Positions 1 through 7,452 of a DNA stretch of 64,000 nt are shown here, piece after piece. How positions within the stretch are numbered: the stretch's first letter is position 1; each line of letters opens with the position of its first letter. The DNA is from Catenibacterium mitsuokai (GTDB lineage Bacteria; Bacillota_I; Bacilli_A; Erysipelotrichales; Coprobacillaceae), in assembly GCF_025148785.1 (NCBI RefSeq), contig NZ_CP102271.1, forward strand, positions 586,001-650,000, read 5' to 3'. The notes below the pieces were generated by a model. The model was given only the letters and a program-made list of their open reading frames with translations, searched no databases and was not told where the DNA came from. The position numbers and the translations under genes were made by a program.

Positions 1-1058
1 GACACTATGATTCTTCAAGAGCTATGAGCATGGCTTATGAACATGTGCCAGGTGTTGTTTATGATAGTCTAGTTGATACAGTGAGAAAGTTCATGCCTGA
101 AATGTATCGTTATGTACGCTTAAGAAAACAGATGCTTGGTTTAGATGAACTCCATTATTATGATGTTTATACACCTTTAGTTGCTGGATCATCTAAGTCA
201 TATACTTATGAAGAAGCACAGCAGATGGTCCTAGATGCAGTCACACCACTTGGTGAAGATTATGTGAATAGAGTAAAACAGGCATATAAGGATAGATGGA
301 TTGATGTTTATCCTAATAATGGGAAGCGTGGTGGTGCTTTCTCTAGTGGTACTTATGATTCTAACCCATACATTCTTACTAGCTTTACAGGCACATTAGA
401 TAGTGTTAGTACAATTGCCCATGAAATGGGTCATTCACAGCATACATGGCTTTCTAATCATACTCAGACACCACAGAATGCAGACTATACACTCTTTGTA
501 GCTGAAGTGGCTTCTACAGTGAATGAAAACTTACTTGTAGAACAGTTATTACAGAAGACTACAGAACCTAAAGAACGTCTTGCTTTATTAAACCATTATC
601 TAGATGGTTTCAAGGGCACTGTTTATCGTCAGACAATGTTTGCGGAATTTGAAAGAGATGCGCATGCCATGGCTGAAAGAGGAGAAGCCATCACTGCAGC
701 AAGCATGAATGAATTATATAAGAACTTAATCAAGGATTATTTTGGTGAAGATCTTGTGATTGATGATGAAGTACAGTATGAATGGGCTAGAATCCCTCAT
801 TTCTACAGACCATTCTATGTATATAAGTATGCAACAAGTTATTGTGCAGCTGTTGCACTAAGTGAAGCAATTCTTAATAATGAAGAAGGTGCAGTAAAGA
901 GATACTTAGAGTTCTTATCAATGGGTGGTAGTGCTTATCCACTAGATGAGTTAAAGCATGCAGGTGTTGATTTTAGTACACCAGAACCTGTTTCTAGAGC
1001 ATTGACTAAATTTAGTCAGATTCTAGATGATGTAGAAGAAACATTAAAGAAGCTATAG
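1..1058 (+). CDS. pepF: Oligoendopeptidase F (M3 family), 3' part
   Basis: Zinc metallopeptidase that cleaves oligopeptides in the cytoplasm. The frame is open from the first base of the window, so this is the C-terminal part of a gene that begins upstream. The HEMGH zinc motif (about nt 419-433) sits in the family context of an AHEMGHSQHT stretch. A conserved helical C-terminal half follows, with an FxRPFYVYKYAT-type segment (about nt 801-840) typical of PepF. Glutamine codons are almost all CAG, as in the other core genes here and unlike the cassette that follows. Family assignment is firm; the N-terminus is not visible. Confidence 0.93.
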   Translation, partial: HYDSSRAMSMAYEHVPGVVYDSLVDTVRKFMPEMYRYVRLRKQMLGLDELHYYDVYTPLVAGSSKSYTYEEAQQMVLDAVTPLGEDYVNRVKQAYKDRWIDVYPNNGKRGGAFSSGTYDSNPYILTSFTGTLDSVSTIAHEMGHSQHTWLSNHTQTPQNADYTLFVAEVASTVNENLLVEQLLQKTTEPKERLALLNHYLDGFKGTVYRQTMFAEFERDAHAMAERGEAITAASMNELYKNLIKDYFGEDLVIDDEVQYEWARIPHFYRPFYVYKYATSYCAAVALSEAILNNEEGAVKRYLEFLSMGGSAYPLDELKHAGVDFSTPEPVSRALTKFSQILDDVEETLKKL

Positions 1059-1495
1059 AGGGGCTGTAACGGGTAAATAACTCATTATAGCTTCAGAAAT
1101 AGTAAAAGGCGGACTTTTTTCTCTATAAGAAGATGGTTAAAGTTATTCAAGACAAATCTATGTAGACACTTCTTATTCCAAAGATTTGATTCACGACTAT
1201 AGACAAAGAAACTTGCGACGAAACCATTGACCTGAGGTAACCAATCCACGAATAACAGAGTGGCCAACCGACAATAAATCTGTATAGAAGTTTCTTGTCC
1301 TGTGTTCTTGATTGAAAAAAAACGAAAAAACGAGGAAAAAACGAAAAAAACGAAAATCAAAGGAATGTGATATTTCCACTTGACAATCGTCATTTCATAA
1401 CAGAATTATTGACCTTAAGAACATAATAGACAATTTATAAAATAAATAAAATAGACATCAGAAAACTACCCTTAAAAAGTTAACAGCCCAAAAGC
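1059..1495. other. Long non-coding or degenerate spacer after pepF
   Basis: I see no convincing gene here. On the minus strand a 102-codon frame (1085-1393) overlaps a second frame (1197-1379), and neither has a ribosome binding site. Both run through a C-G-A6-like simple repeat (about 1310-1360), which gives a phenylalanine-rich artefact. The block may be the worn end of an insertion sequence or another broken gene, but I cannot name a family. Confidence 0.4.
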
Positions 1496-1526
1496 AATCC
1501 CAGGAGCTCACACCCCTGGGATTTTT
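1496..1526 (+). terminator. Hairpin terminator
   Basis: A 9-bp stem (AATCCCAGG, 1496-1504, with CCTGGGATT, 1515-1523) has a 10-nt loop and ends in T5. It lies 440 bp after pepF, so it may end a longer transcript or belong to vanished DNA. Confidence 0.6.
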
Positions 1527-1570
1527 AAAGCTTGAGTTAACCCCAAGTCTATTTAATTACTCCATAATTA

Positions 1571-1607
1571 AGAGCATTGATTAGCCCATATAATTAATGC
1601 TCTTTTT
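1571..1607 (+). terminator. Hairpin terminator upstream of cassette A
   Basis: AGAGCATTGATTA (1571-1583) pairs with TAATTAATGCTCT (1591-1603) with one G-T pair, followed by T5. Together with the hairpin at 1496 it insulates cassette A from pepF. Confidence 0.6.
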
Positions 1608-1666
1608 AGAACATAATGATTTATCATTGAAAAGTACAATTTTGCTTAACAAGTACAAGACTATTA

Positions 1667-1704
1667 TTGACAAGCGTTTAGTTTACGAGTACAATTAAAT
1701 TGTA
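1667..1704 (+). promoter_or_regulatory. Promoter and candidate operator of cassette A
   Basis: TTGACA (1667-1672), a 17-bp spacer and TACAAT (1690-1695) form a near-consensus sigma-A promoter. The -10 element is one arm of a perfect palindrome, TACAATT-A-AATTGTA (1690-1704). Two further GTACAA half-sites lie upstream at 1634 and 1653. This is the expected layout for autorepression by the XRE regulator encoded next; binding itself is inferred. Confidence 0.75.
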
Positions 1705-1723
1705 TAAAAAGGAGAGATGAGAT

Positions 1724-2089
1724 ATGGCGAATAAAAATTTTAGTAAGTCAATCAGTATGTTAAGAAGAAATAACAATCTCACAATGCAAGACTTAGCAGA
1801 ACAACTTGGTGTAACTAAAAGTGCTGTTAGTATGTGGGAAAATAAAGGAGTTGTTCCTAGAGAAGATATACTAATGAGTATATCGAAAAAATATAGTATA
1901 TCTATTGATAAGCTTCTAGGAAATAATATTGAAGAGAATGATGATACAAGCGATGCAAAACTTTCGTATCTTCAAAGAGGTCTTGGACAAATGGATGAAG
2001 AACAGTTAAAAAAGGCTGAAAATATGCTTAAACTAGTATTCGATGATATATTTGATGATGAAGAAGGTGATGATGACGATGATATCTAA
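1724..2089 (+). CDS. XRE-family transcriptional regulator (cassette A)
   Basis: A 121-aa DNA-binding repressor candidate. An HTH_3/XRE domain spans about residues 8-66 (LAEQLGVTKSAVSMWENKG is the recognition region). A short helical linker and a very acidic tail ending in DDEEGDDDDDI follow. A GGAGA ribosome site precedes the ATG. Its 3' end overlaps the ImmA/IrrE-type peptidase gene, a pairing known from ICEBs1 (ImmR/ImmA) and phages, where the peptidase cuts the repressor to switch the element on. It probably represses its own promoter through the palindrome at 1690-1704. Glutamines are mostly CAA, suggesting foreign origin. Confidence 0.88.
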   Translation: MANKNFSKSISMLRRNNNLTMQDLAEQLGVTKSAVSMWENKGVVPREDILMSISKKYSISIDKLLGNNIEENDDTSDAKLSYLQRGLGQMDEEQLKKAENMLKLVFDDIFDDEEGDDDDDI

Positions 2090-2744
2090 TAGAATTCAAC
2101 CTGATTTTAAAAAGTGCCTAGAGAAAGCTAATATGATATTACTTTCTTCTAGAGAGATTAGCGGATTTCCATTTCTTGTAAAAAAAGTGGTAAAAGGAAG
2201 TTCAAATATACCTTGTAAAACATATTTAAAAGCAGGAATGTATGGTGTTGATATGAAATGTTTTGGATCGAATGATGCTATTATTATGGATTTTAACAAT
2301 GGCAATAAAATTATCTTCTATAATGAGTCGATTAGCTCTAAAAGTAGAATAAGATTCAGTATTGCACATGAGTTTGGGCATGACCAAATGCATCATAAAT
2401 TAAATGATTCATCTAATTATCAAATTCAAGAAATTGAAGCTAATTTTTTTGCTGCCCAATTATTGATGCCAGAACAAATTATCAATGAATTAATTAAAAG
2501 AGGCAAAAGAATTTCTAAAGAGAATCTAATTTTATGGTTTGGAGTTTCTGAACAAGCAGCAATTAAAAGATTAGATACATTAAGAAAAATTGATTTTTCA
2601 AAAAGAAACTATGATGAAAAAGACATGGATGAAATGATAGTTACTAAATATAAAACATTTATTGATTCAATTGCTCCAAAAAGTTTTAATTATTATGATT
2701 ACGATGAGGAAGAAGAAATGCAAAATGTTAGAAATAATTGGTAA
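2073..2744 (+). CDS. ImmA/IrrE-family metallopeptidase (cassette A)
   Basis: A 223-aa predicted cytosolic zinc peptidase. The HEFGH motif (about nt 2368-2382), preceded by FSIA and followed by a downstream EANFFAAQLLMP segment, is the signature of the ImmA/IrrE family. Several in-frame ATGs (2043-2079) lie inside the end of the regulator gene. I chose 2073 because AAGAAGG (2061-2067) is then correctly spaced; 2079 is also possible. By analogy with ImmA it should cleave the XRE repressor upstream and derepress the cassette. The C-terminal tail is acidic. Confidence 0.85.
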   Translation: MTMISNRIQPDFKKCLEKANMILLSSREISGFPFLVKKVVKGSSNIPCKTYLKAGMYGVDMKCFGSNDAIIMDFNNGNKIIFYNESISSKSRIRFSIAHEFGHDQMHHKLNDSSNYQIQEIEANFFAAQLLMPEQIINELIKRGKRISKENLILWFGVSEQAAIKRLDTLRKIDFSKRNYDEKDMDEMIVTKYKTFIDSIAPKSFNYYDYDEEEEMQNVRNNW

Positions 2745-2779
2745 TACAATAGTATACTGGCTTGAAGGAGGTGGTGCTT

Positions 2780-2938
2780 ATGAGCATAAAAAAATCACAA
2801 AGCTATTTGGTAGATAGTCTTTGTGATCAATTGAGTGTATGGTTAAATACACAATTAATTAGCAAAGTTATATTATCATACACTCATAAAAATGTAAATG
2901 CCTGGACGGCAAACAAAATCAAAAGAAATGAGGTATGA
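2780..2938 (+). CDS. Small protein of cassette A (52 aa), function unknown
   Basis: A 52-aa frame beginning MSIKKSQSYLVDSLCDQL, too short for most gene finders. It is supported by a strong AAGGAGGTG ribosome site 6-7 nt before the ATG and by tight packing: 35 nt after the peptidase gene and 3 nt before the DUF4417-like gene. Basic and slightly amphipathic, with no signal peptide. A small frame at the same slot in cassette B (22732-22860) also starts M-x-I-K-K and also has a strong ribosome site, which argues that it is a real, conserved part of the system. I recognise no family. Confidence 0.6.
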   Translation: MSIKKSQSYLVDSLCDQLSVWLNTQLISKVILSYTHKNVNAWTANKIKRNEV

Positions 2939-2941
2939 TAA

Positions 2942-3685
2942 ATGAGATTTAAACAAGATTTAATGAAAAAGTTAAATTTAAATATTTTAGATTTAACTAA
3001 TCAAACCGTAACGGAGGGCTTATTAGATCTTCCTGTACTGTATTGTGATATTCATGAATATCCTGACTATATTGCGCTTTATAGTCAACCTAGTGATTAT
3101 CACAAGACAATGAATACAGCAGTATCGTTTTATGATTATGATAACAAATTTGATGGTCCTAAGGGGCTATATCAAGCAATTTATTATAACGATGTGAAAC
3201 GATTAAATGAATTTAAGGATAGATTTAAAGATGTAAAATATTTTATATCACCAGATTATTCTGTTTGTGGTGATGTTCATAACTATCGCAATTATCATCG
3301 ATTAGGCAGGGCTAGAGAAGTAGCAATCTGGTTAACAACAGAATGTAATGCAATGACTATTCCTAATATATCATATGCAAATGAGCGTGATTTGATTTAT
3401 ATTACAGATGGTTTAAAGAATGTTTCGATTGTTGCATTTAGTACAAAAGGTAAAATTAATGATAAAATCGACTATGATCTATTAACAAAAGCTGTTAAAA
3501 AAGTAGTTGATGATTTACCAAAACTAAAAGCAATCATAGTATACGACGTTACTGTTAACAATAAACAATCAAATCTAATATTCTCTTATGCTAAATCAAA
3601 AGGAATTAATGTGATTATTCCTAATAATATGCTTAAGAACAGAAATATTATTTGTAGCCAACAAAACACAAATGAATACGCATGA
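2942..3685 (+). CDS. DUF4417-like protein (cassette A)
   Basis: A 247-aa soluble protein of unknown biochemical role. The central part (a YFISPDYSVCGDVHNYRN stretch, then a strand ending in TIPNISYANERDL, then a VSIVAFSTKG strand) follows the order of the DUF4417 family and matches the cassette B protein motif by motif (GIISPDPTMFIDNS, IPVIPNVRWTNEKS, YIVSVSTHG). The A copy is the more diverged, so the call is by pattern and by synteny. Its end overlaps the next gene by 14 nt. DUF4417 genes occur in mobile DNA; no activity can be inferred from sequence. Confidence 0.68.
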   Translation: MRFKQDLMKKLNLNILDLTNQTVTEGLLDLPVLYCDIHEYPDYIALYSQPSDYHKTMNTAVSFYDYDNKFDGPKGLYQAIYYNDVKRLNEFKDRFKDVKYFISPDYSVCGDVHNYRNYHRLGRAREVAIWLTTECNAMTIPNISYANERDLIYITDGLKNVSIVAFSTKGKINDKIDYDLLTKAVKKVVDDLPKLKAIIVYDVTVNNKQSNLIFSYAKSKGINVIIPNNMLKNRNIICSQQNTNEYA

Positions 3686-4079
3686 TTCTGGTTTAGCACA
3701 TGGTACAAGTGGTTCTCCACAAACTACCATTGACAACAGTGCTTTAGAACAAAAAGTTAATGAATTAAAAGTAACTCCTAAATATGTACCTACAAAAAAA
3801 CATGATGTAGGTGGATTTGGTTCTCCTAATCCTGTTAAGACACAAAAAGAAGGTCAAAAACTTCTTGACACAGGATACAAAGATGGAAAACAAATATATA
3901 ATATTACTGATAATGGTGATATTGTGAAATTTCAACCTGATAATACTCCCAATAATGGATACCATTGTTATGGCGTTTCTACTTTTAGAGATATTCCAAC
4001 TAGTATACTAAAAAAGATGTTGAATGATAATAAAATTACTTATTCAGAATATAAGAAAATAATGAAAGGAAAGAGATAA
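3672..4079 (+). CDS. Stand-alone polymorphic-toxin-like C-terminal domain (cassette A)
   Basis: A 135-aa protein. Residues about 46-135 (GFGSPNPVKTQKEGQKLLDT, then a VKFQPDN strand, then DIPTSILKKMLNDNKITYSE) resemble the C-terminal toxin modules found at the ends of long secreted or phage-carried polymorphic toxins. The N-terminal 45 residues look like a linker (HGTSGSPQ). No secretion or trafficking domain is present. The ATG has no good ribosome site and lies inside the end of the DUF4417-like gene, so translation is probably coupled. The frame stays open upstream of the ATG. The gene after it fits an immunity protein. The toxic target is unknown. Confidence 0.6.
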   Translation: MNTHDSGLAHGTSGSPQTTIDNSALEQKVNELKVTPKYVPTKKHDVGGFGSPNPVKTQKEGQKLLDTGYKDGKQIYNITDNGDIVKFQPDNTPNNGYHCYGVSTFRDIPTSILKKMLNDNKITYSEYKKIMKGKR

Positions 4080-4080
4080 A

Positions 4081-4623
4081 ATGTTATTTGGAAATAAGAA
4101 TGAATTTGCAATTGAATTAGAAAATGTTGATACAACAGAAAGATATATGTTGATGAAATTATATATTCAAAATGTAAATATATTAGAATATTCATTTGAT
4201 GGTAAAGTATATTCATTGACGGGTAACATTGATGAACTGATTTTATATCTAGATGAGACAATCAATCCAACACTAATGGAAATACCTTTCCCATTTAACG
4301 TGAAAGGTGATTCTGCAATTGAATTGGATATTAATGCAAGAGATTATGATTCTAACAATGAGGATGAGTTTGATGCATATTATACACAATTGAATGATTG
4401 GGCATTTAGTCACTCTTGGACGCATGCTAGGGATGGTTTGTACATTCCTGATGTTATGTATAGAAAAATCAACGATACAATGGAAATATCTTGGTGTGGG
4501 GTAGGTATTTATGATGGAGTAGAGTTTTCTTCTCCTAAAGGCAGTTATCTGATTAATTTTAATCTTTATTGTTCAATAATAAACAAAGTTACGAAATATT
4601 ATAAAGAAAATTGGCTTAAGTAA
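4081..4623 (+). CDS. Putative immunity protein (cassette A)
   Basis: A 180-aa, acidic, soluble protein starting 1 nt after the toxin-like gene and ending just before the cassette terminator. It has an alternating strand/helix pattern with aromatic-rich C-terminal strands (a WAFSHSWTHARDGLYIPDVM-like region about residues 105-124, then MEISWCGVGIYDG), but no catalytic motif. Position and composition are those of the immunity partner in toxin-immunity pairs. The B cassette has a similar-sized but unrelated-looking protein in the same slot, as expected if each is matched to its own toxin. Function is inferred from context only. Confidence 0.5.
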   Translation: MLFGNKNEFAIELENVDTTERYMLMKLYIQNVNILEYSFDGKVYSLTGNIDELILYLDETINPTLMEIPFPFNVKGDSAIELDINARDYDSNNEDEFDAYYTQLNDWAFSHSWTHARDGLYIPDVMYRKINDTMEISWCGVGIYDGVEFSSPKGSYLINFNLYCSIINKVTKYYKENWLK

Positions 4624-4662
4624 TATTGGGTAAATAGATGATTAACATGAAGTCAAAATGTT

Positions 4663-4697
4663 AAGAACAGCTCGGATATGAGTTGTTCTTTTTTTAC
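4663..4697 (+). terminator. Terminator of cassette A
   Basis: AAGAACAGCTC (4663-4673) pairs with GAGTTGTTCTT (4680-4690) with one G-T pair and a 6-nt loop. A run of seven T follows. It closes the six-gene unit. Confidence 0.8.
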
Positions 4698-4740
4698 TTA
4701 AGTGAACTATGTTATAATGACAAATGATAAGGAGATAATT

Positions 4741-6201
4741 ATGTTAACAGGAGAATTAAAGAATAAGGTAGATAAGATATGGGAGTCGTTCTGGACAGGA
4801 GGGATTACTAACCCTTTAGATGTCATTGAACAATTCACTTATCTTATGTATATGAAACAATTAGATGAAGCAGAAACAAAAGAAGAAGCAGATTGTTTAT
4901 TATATGGACTGGAATATGATGGTTTATTTCCTAAAGATAAACCATATTTGAGATGGCATCATTTCAAGGATATTGGTAGTGCTGATAAGATGTATCAAAT
5001 TATGAATGATGAATTATTCCCATTCATTAAGAATTTAAAAGGTGATGGTGAATCTTCTTATGCAAGATTTATGAGAGATGCCATTTTTAAGATTCCTACA
5101 CCAAACTTACTTCAGAAAGTAGTGACAGGAATAGAAGGACTGAATACAGAAGAAGCAGATATAAAAGGTGATTTATACGAATACCTATTAAATAAGCTTA
5201 ATAATTCAGGTACAAATGGACAGTTTAGAACACCTAGACATATCATTAATATGATGGTTAATCTTGTAAAACCCGTACCTACAGATACAATATGTGATCC
5301 AGCAATGGGTACTGCAGGATTCCTTATTGGTGCTGAAGAATACTTAAGAGAAAAACATGAAGAATTATTCTTAGATGATAAACTTAAAGAACATTTTAAT
5401 AATAAGATGTTTAATGGTTTTGATATGGATTCTACAATGCTTAGAATTGGGGCTATGAACCTTATTTCTCATTATGTAGATAATCCACAAATAGAATATA
5501 GAGATAGCCTTTCACAACAGAATATTGATGAAAATAAGTACTCTCTTATTTTAGCTAATCCACCGTTCAAAGGGTCATTAGACTATGAGGTAGTTGCAGA
5601 AAACTTATTATCTGTATGTAAGACTAAGAAGACAGAATTGTTATTTATTGCGTTATTCTTACGTTCATTACAGGTTGGTGGTAGATGTGCATGTATCGTA
5701 CCTGATGGTGTATTATTTGGTTCTAGTAAAGCCCATAAGAGTATTAGAAAAGAACTAGTAGAGAATAACCAGTTACATGCAGTTATTTCTATGCCTAGTG
5801 GTGTATTTAAACCTTATGCAGGTGTATCTACAGCTATATTGGTATTTACTAAGACAACTACAGGTGGTACTGATAATGTCTGGTTCTATGATATGAAAGC
5901 TGATGGTCTTTCATTAGATGATAAGCGTTCACCAGTAGAAGAGAATGATATTCCTGATATTATTCATAGATATGAACATTTAGATGAAGAAAAAGATAGA
6001 AAGAGAACAGAACAAAGTTTCTTTGTACCTAAGGAAGAGATTGCAGAGAATGATTATGATCTTTCTATTAATAAATATAAAGAGATTGTTTATGAGAAGG
6101 TTGAGTATCGTCCTACTCATGAGATATTAGGTGATATTGAAGCACTTAATAAAGAGATAGAAGAGAGTATTGAGGAATTAAAGTCTTTATTGAAGGACTA
6201 G
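4741..6201 (+). CDS. hsdM: Type I restriction-modification DNA methyltransferase subunit
   Basis: A 486-aa N6-adenine methyltransferase subunit that joins HsdS to modify, and with HsdR to cut, DNA. An N-terminal helical domain (about 1-130) is followed by the SAM-binding motif DPAMGTAGFLIGA and the catalytic NPPF motif, with a helical C-terminal region that contacts HsdS. The usual DPxxGxGG is DPAMGTAG here. I start at 4741, after AAGGAG at the right distance, rather than at the longer frame from 4702. First gene of the hsd locus; hsdR is over 9 kb away. Confidence 0.93.
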   Translation: MLTGELKNKVDKIWESFWTGGITNPLDVIEQFTYLMYMKQLDEAETKEEADCLLYGLEYDGLFPKDKPYLRWHHFKDIGSADKMYQIMNDELFPFIKNLKGDGESSYARFMRDAIFKIPTPNLLQKVVTGIEGLNTEEADIKGDLYEYLLNKLNNSGTNGQFRTPRHIINMMVNLVKPVPTDTICDPAMGTAGFLIGAEEYLREKHEELFLDDKLKEHFNNKMFNGFDMDSTMLRIGAMNLISHYVDNPQIEYRDSLSQQNIDENKYSLILANPPFKGSLDYEVVAENLLSVCKTKKTELLFIALFLRSLQVGGRCACIVPDGVLFGSSKAHKSIRKELVENNQLHAVISMPSGVFKPYAGVSTAILVFTKTTTGGTDNVWFYDMKADGLSLDDKRSPVEENDIPDIIHRYEHLDEEKDRKRTEQSFFVPKEEIAENDYDLSINKYKEIVYEKVEYRPTHEILGDIEALNKEIEESIEELKSLLKD

Positions 6202-6210
6202 AAAGGAGTT

Positions 6211-6239
6211 AAATGTAGATGATAAATCTGCATTTGTAG
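6211..6239 (+). repeat. hsdS repeat R1, copy 1 (possible recombination site)
   Basis: AAATGTA (6211-6217) and TGCATTT (6229-6235) form an imperfect inverted repeat just before hsdS1. The 16 bases AAATCTGCATTTGTAG (6224-6239) recur identically at 8507-8522 before hsdS2. Position and shape fit a tyrosine-recombinase core site, which is inferred. Confidence 0.5.
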
Positions 6240-6245
6240 GGAAGC

Positions 6246-7391
6246 GTGGAGTATAAAAAACTTGGTGATATAGCTACTTATATAAATGGTTATGCATTTA
6301 AGCCAGAACAGAGAGGTAGTGAAGGATTACCTATAATCAGAATACAAGATCTCACTGGTAATGCTTATGACTTGGGATATTACAATGGAGATTACCCTAA
6401 GAAAATAGAGTTAAATGATGGAGATGTATTAATTTCTTGGTCTGCCAGTTTAGGTGTATATCTTTGGAATCGTGGTAAAGCATTATTAAATCAACATATC
6501 TTTAAAGTTGTATTTGATAAAGTTGAAATTGACAAATTATATTTCATGTACGCTGTTGAATACAGTTTAGATAAGATGTCTTTAAAGACACATGGAGCCA
6601 CAATGAAACACATTACAAAGAAAGACTTTGATAATGTTGTTATTCCGTATCCTGATTTAGATTATCAAAAAGAAATTTCATATAGACTTACTAGTTTGAA
6701 GGGAATAATCGAGAAGTATCAAGAACAATTAGATTTATTAGATGAGCTTATCAAAGCCCGATTTGTGGAGATGTTTGGGGATCCTAATATTGAGTTTAAA
6801 TATAGTTCTGTAAAGTTTAATGATTTGGTTGCAAGAATGACAAAAGGTCCTTTCGGAAGTGACATGAAAAAAGATTTGTTTGTTCCAAAAGGAGAAGATA
6901 CATATAAAGTGTATATTCAAATAAATGCTATTCAAAAAAATCAATCACTTGGAGAGTATTATATATCAAAAGAATACTTTGATAGAAAAGTATCAAGATT
7001 TGAATTATTTCCAAATGATTATATTATTACTTGTGATGGAACTTTAGGTAAGTATTTAAAACTTGATGAGAATATGGAAAAGGGTGTAATTTCTCCTTCT
7101 TTATTAAGACTGACATTGCAAAATGATAAAATCAATGATAAATATTTTGAAAATATTTGGGATTTTTATATGCTAGGACTTATGAAGAAAGAAGCTCGTA
7201 ATGCCTGTTTAGTACATTTGCCATCCGCTAAAAAAATAGGAGAAATATCAATTCCTGTTCCTCCTCTAGAACTCCAGAACCAGTTCGCATCATTCGTACA
7301 AGAAATCGATAAATCAAGGTCTCGTATACAGAAGTCATTAGAAGCATCACAAGAACTATTTGATAGTTTAATGCAAGAGTATTTTGGTTAA
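6246..7391 (+). CDS. hsdS: Type I restriction specificity subunit, copy 1
   Basis: A 381-aa DNA-recognition subunit with two target-recognition domains (about residues 1-130 and 185-330) separated and followed by conserved helices (LDLLDELIKARFVEMFGDP; ASFVQEIDKSRSR). The GTG start gives MEYKKLGD, matched by the GTG-GAA-TAT start of hsdS2. It lies 44 nt after hsdM, so it is the copy expected to be expressed. It shares a 28-bp identical block (6751-6778) and an 18-bp plus 14-bp block (7281-7320) with hsdS2, while the recognition domains differ. Confidence 0.9.
   Translation: MEYKKLGDIATYINGYAFKPEQRGSEGLPIIRIQDLTGNAYDLGYYNGDYPKKIELNDGDVLISWSASLGVYLWNRGKALLNQHIFKVVFDKVEIDKLYFMYAVEYSLDKMSLKTHGATMKHITKKDFDNVVIPYPDLDYQKEISYRLTSLKGIIEKYQEQLDLLDELIKARFVEMFGDPNIEFKYSSVKFNDLVARMTKGPFGSDMKKDLFVPKGEDTYKVYIQINAIQKNQSLGEYYISKEYFDRKVSRFELFPNDYIITCDGTLGKYLKLDENMEKGVISPSLLRLTLQNDKINDKYFENIWDFYMLGLMKKEARNACLVHLPSAKKIGEISIPVPPLELQNQFASFVQEIDKSRSRIQKSLEASQELFDSLMQEYFG
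6751..6778 (+). repeat. hsdS repeat R2, copy 1
   Basis: A 28-bp stretch identical to 9062-9089, starting TCAAAGCCCG and ending GATGTTTGG. It encodes the central conserved helix (KARFVEMFG) between the two recognition domains, so crossing over here would swap whole domains. Confidence 0.85.
7281..7320 (+). repeat. hsdS repeat R3, copy 1
   Basis: CAGTTCGCATCATTCGTA (7281-7298) and CGATAAATCAAGGT (7307-7320) are identical to 9595-9612 and 9621-9634. They encode the distal conserved region, and similarity stops right after them. Confidence 0.8.
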
Positions 7392-7452
7392 TATAATTGA
7401 ATAAATTTGTTTAATAAGGGTGTAGATGATGTTGGTAACGGAGGTTATCAAC

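Noticed and set aside
1085-1393. Minus-strand 102-codon frame after pepF
   Set aside because: No ribosome site, overlaps another frame, and its Phe-rich part comes from a simple repeat. I could not match it to a transposase.
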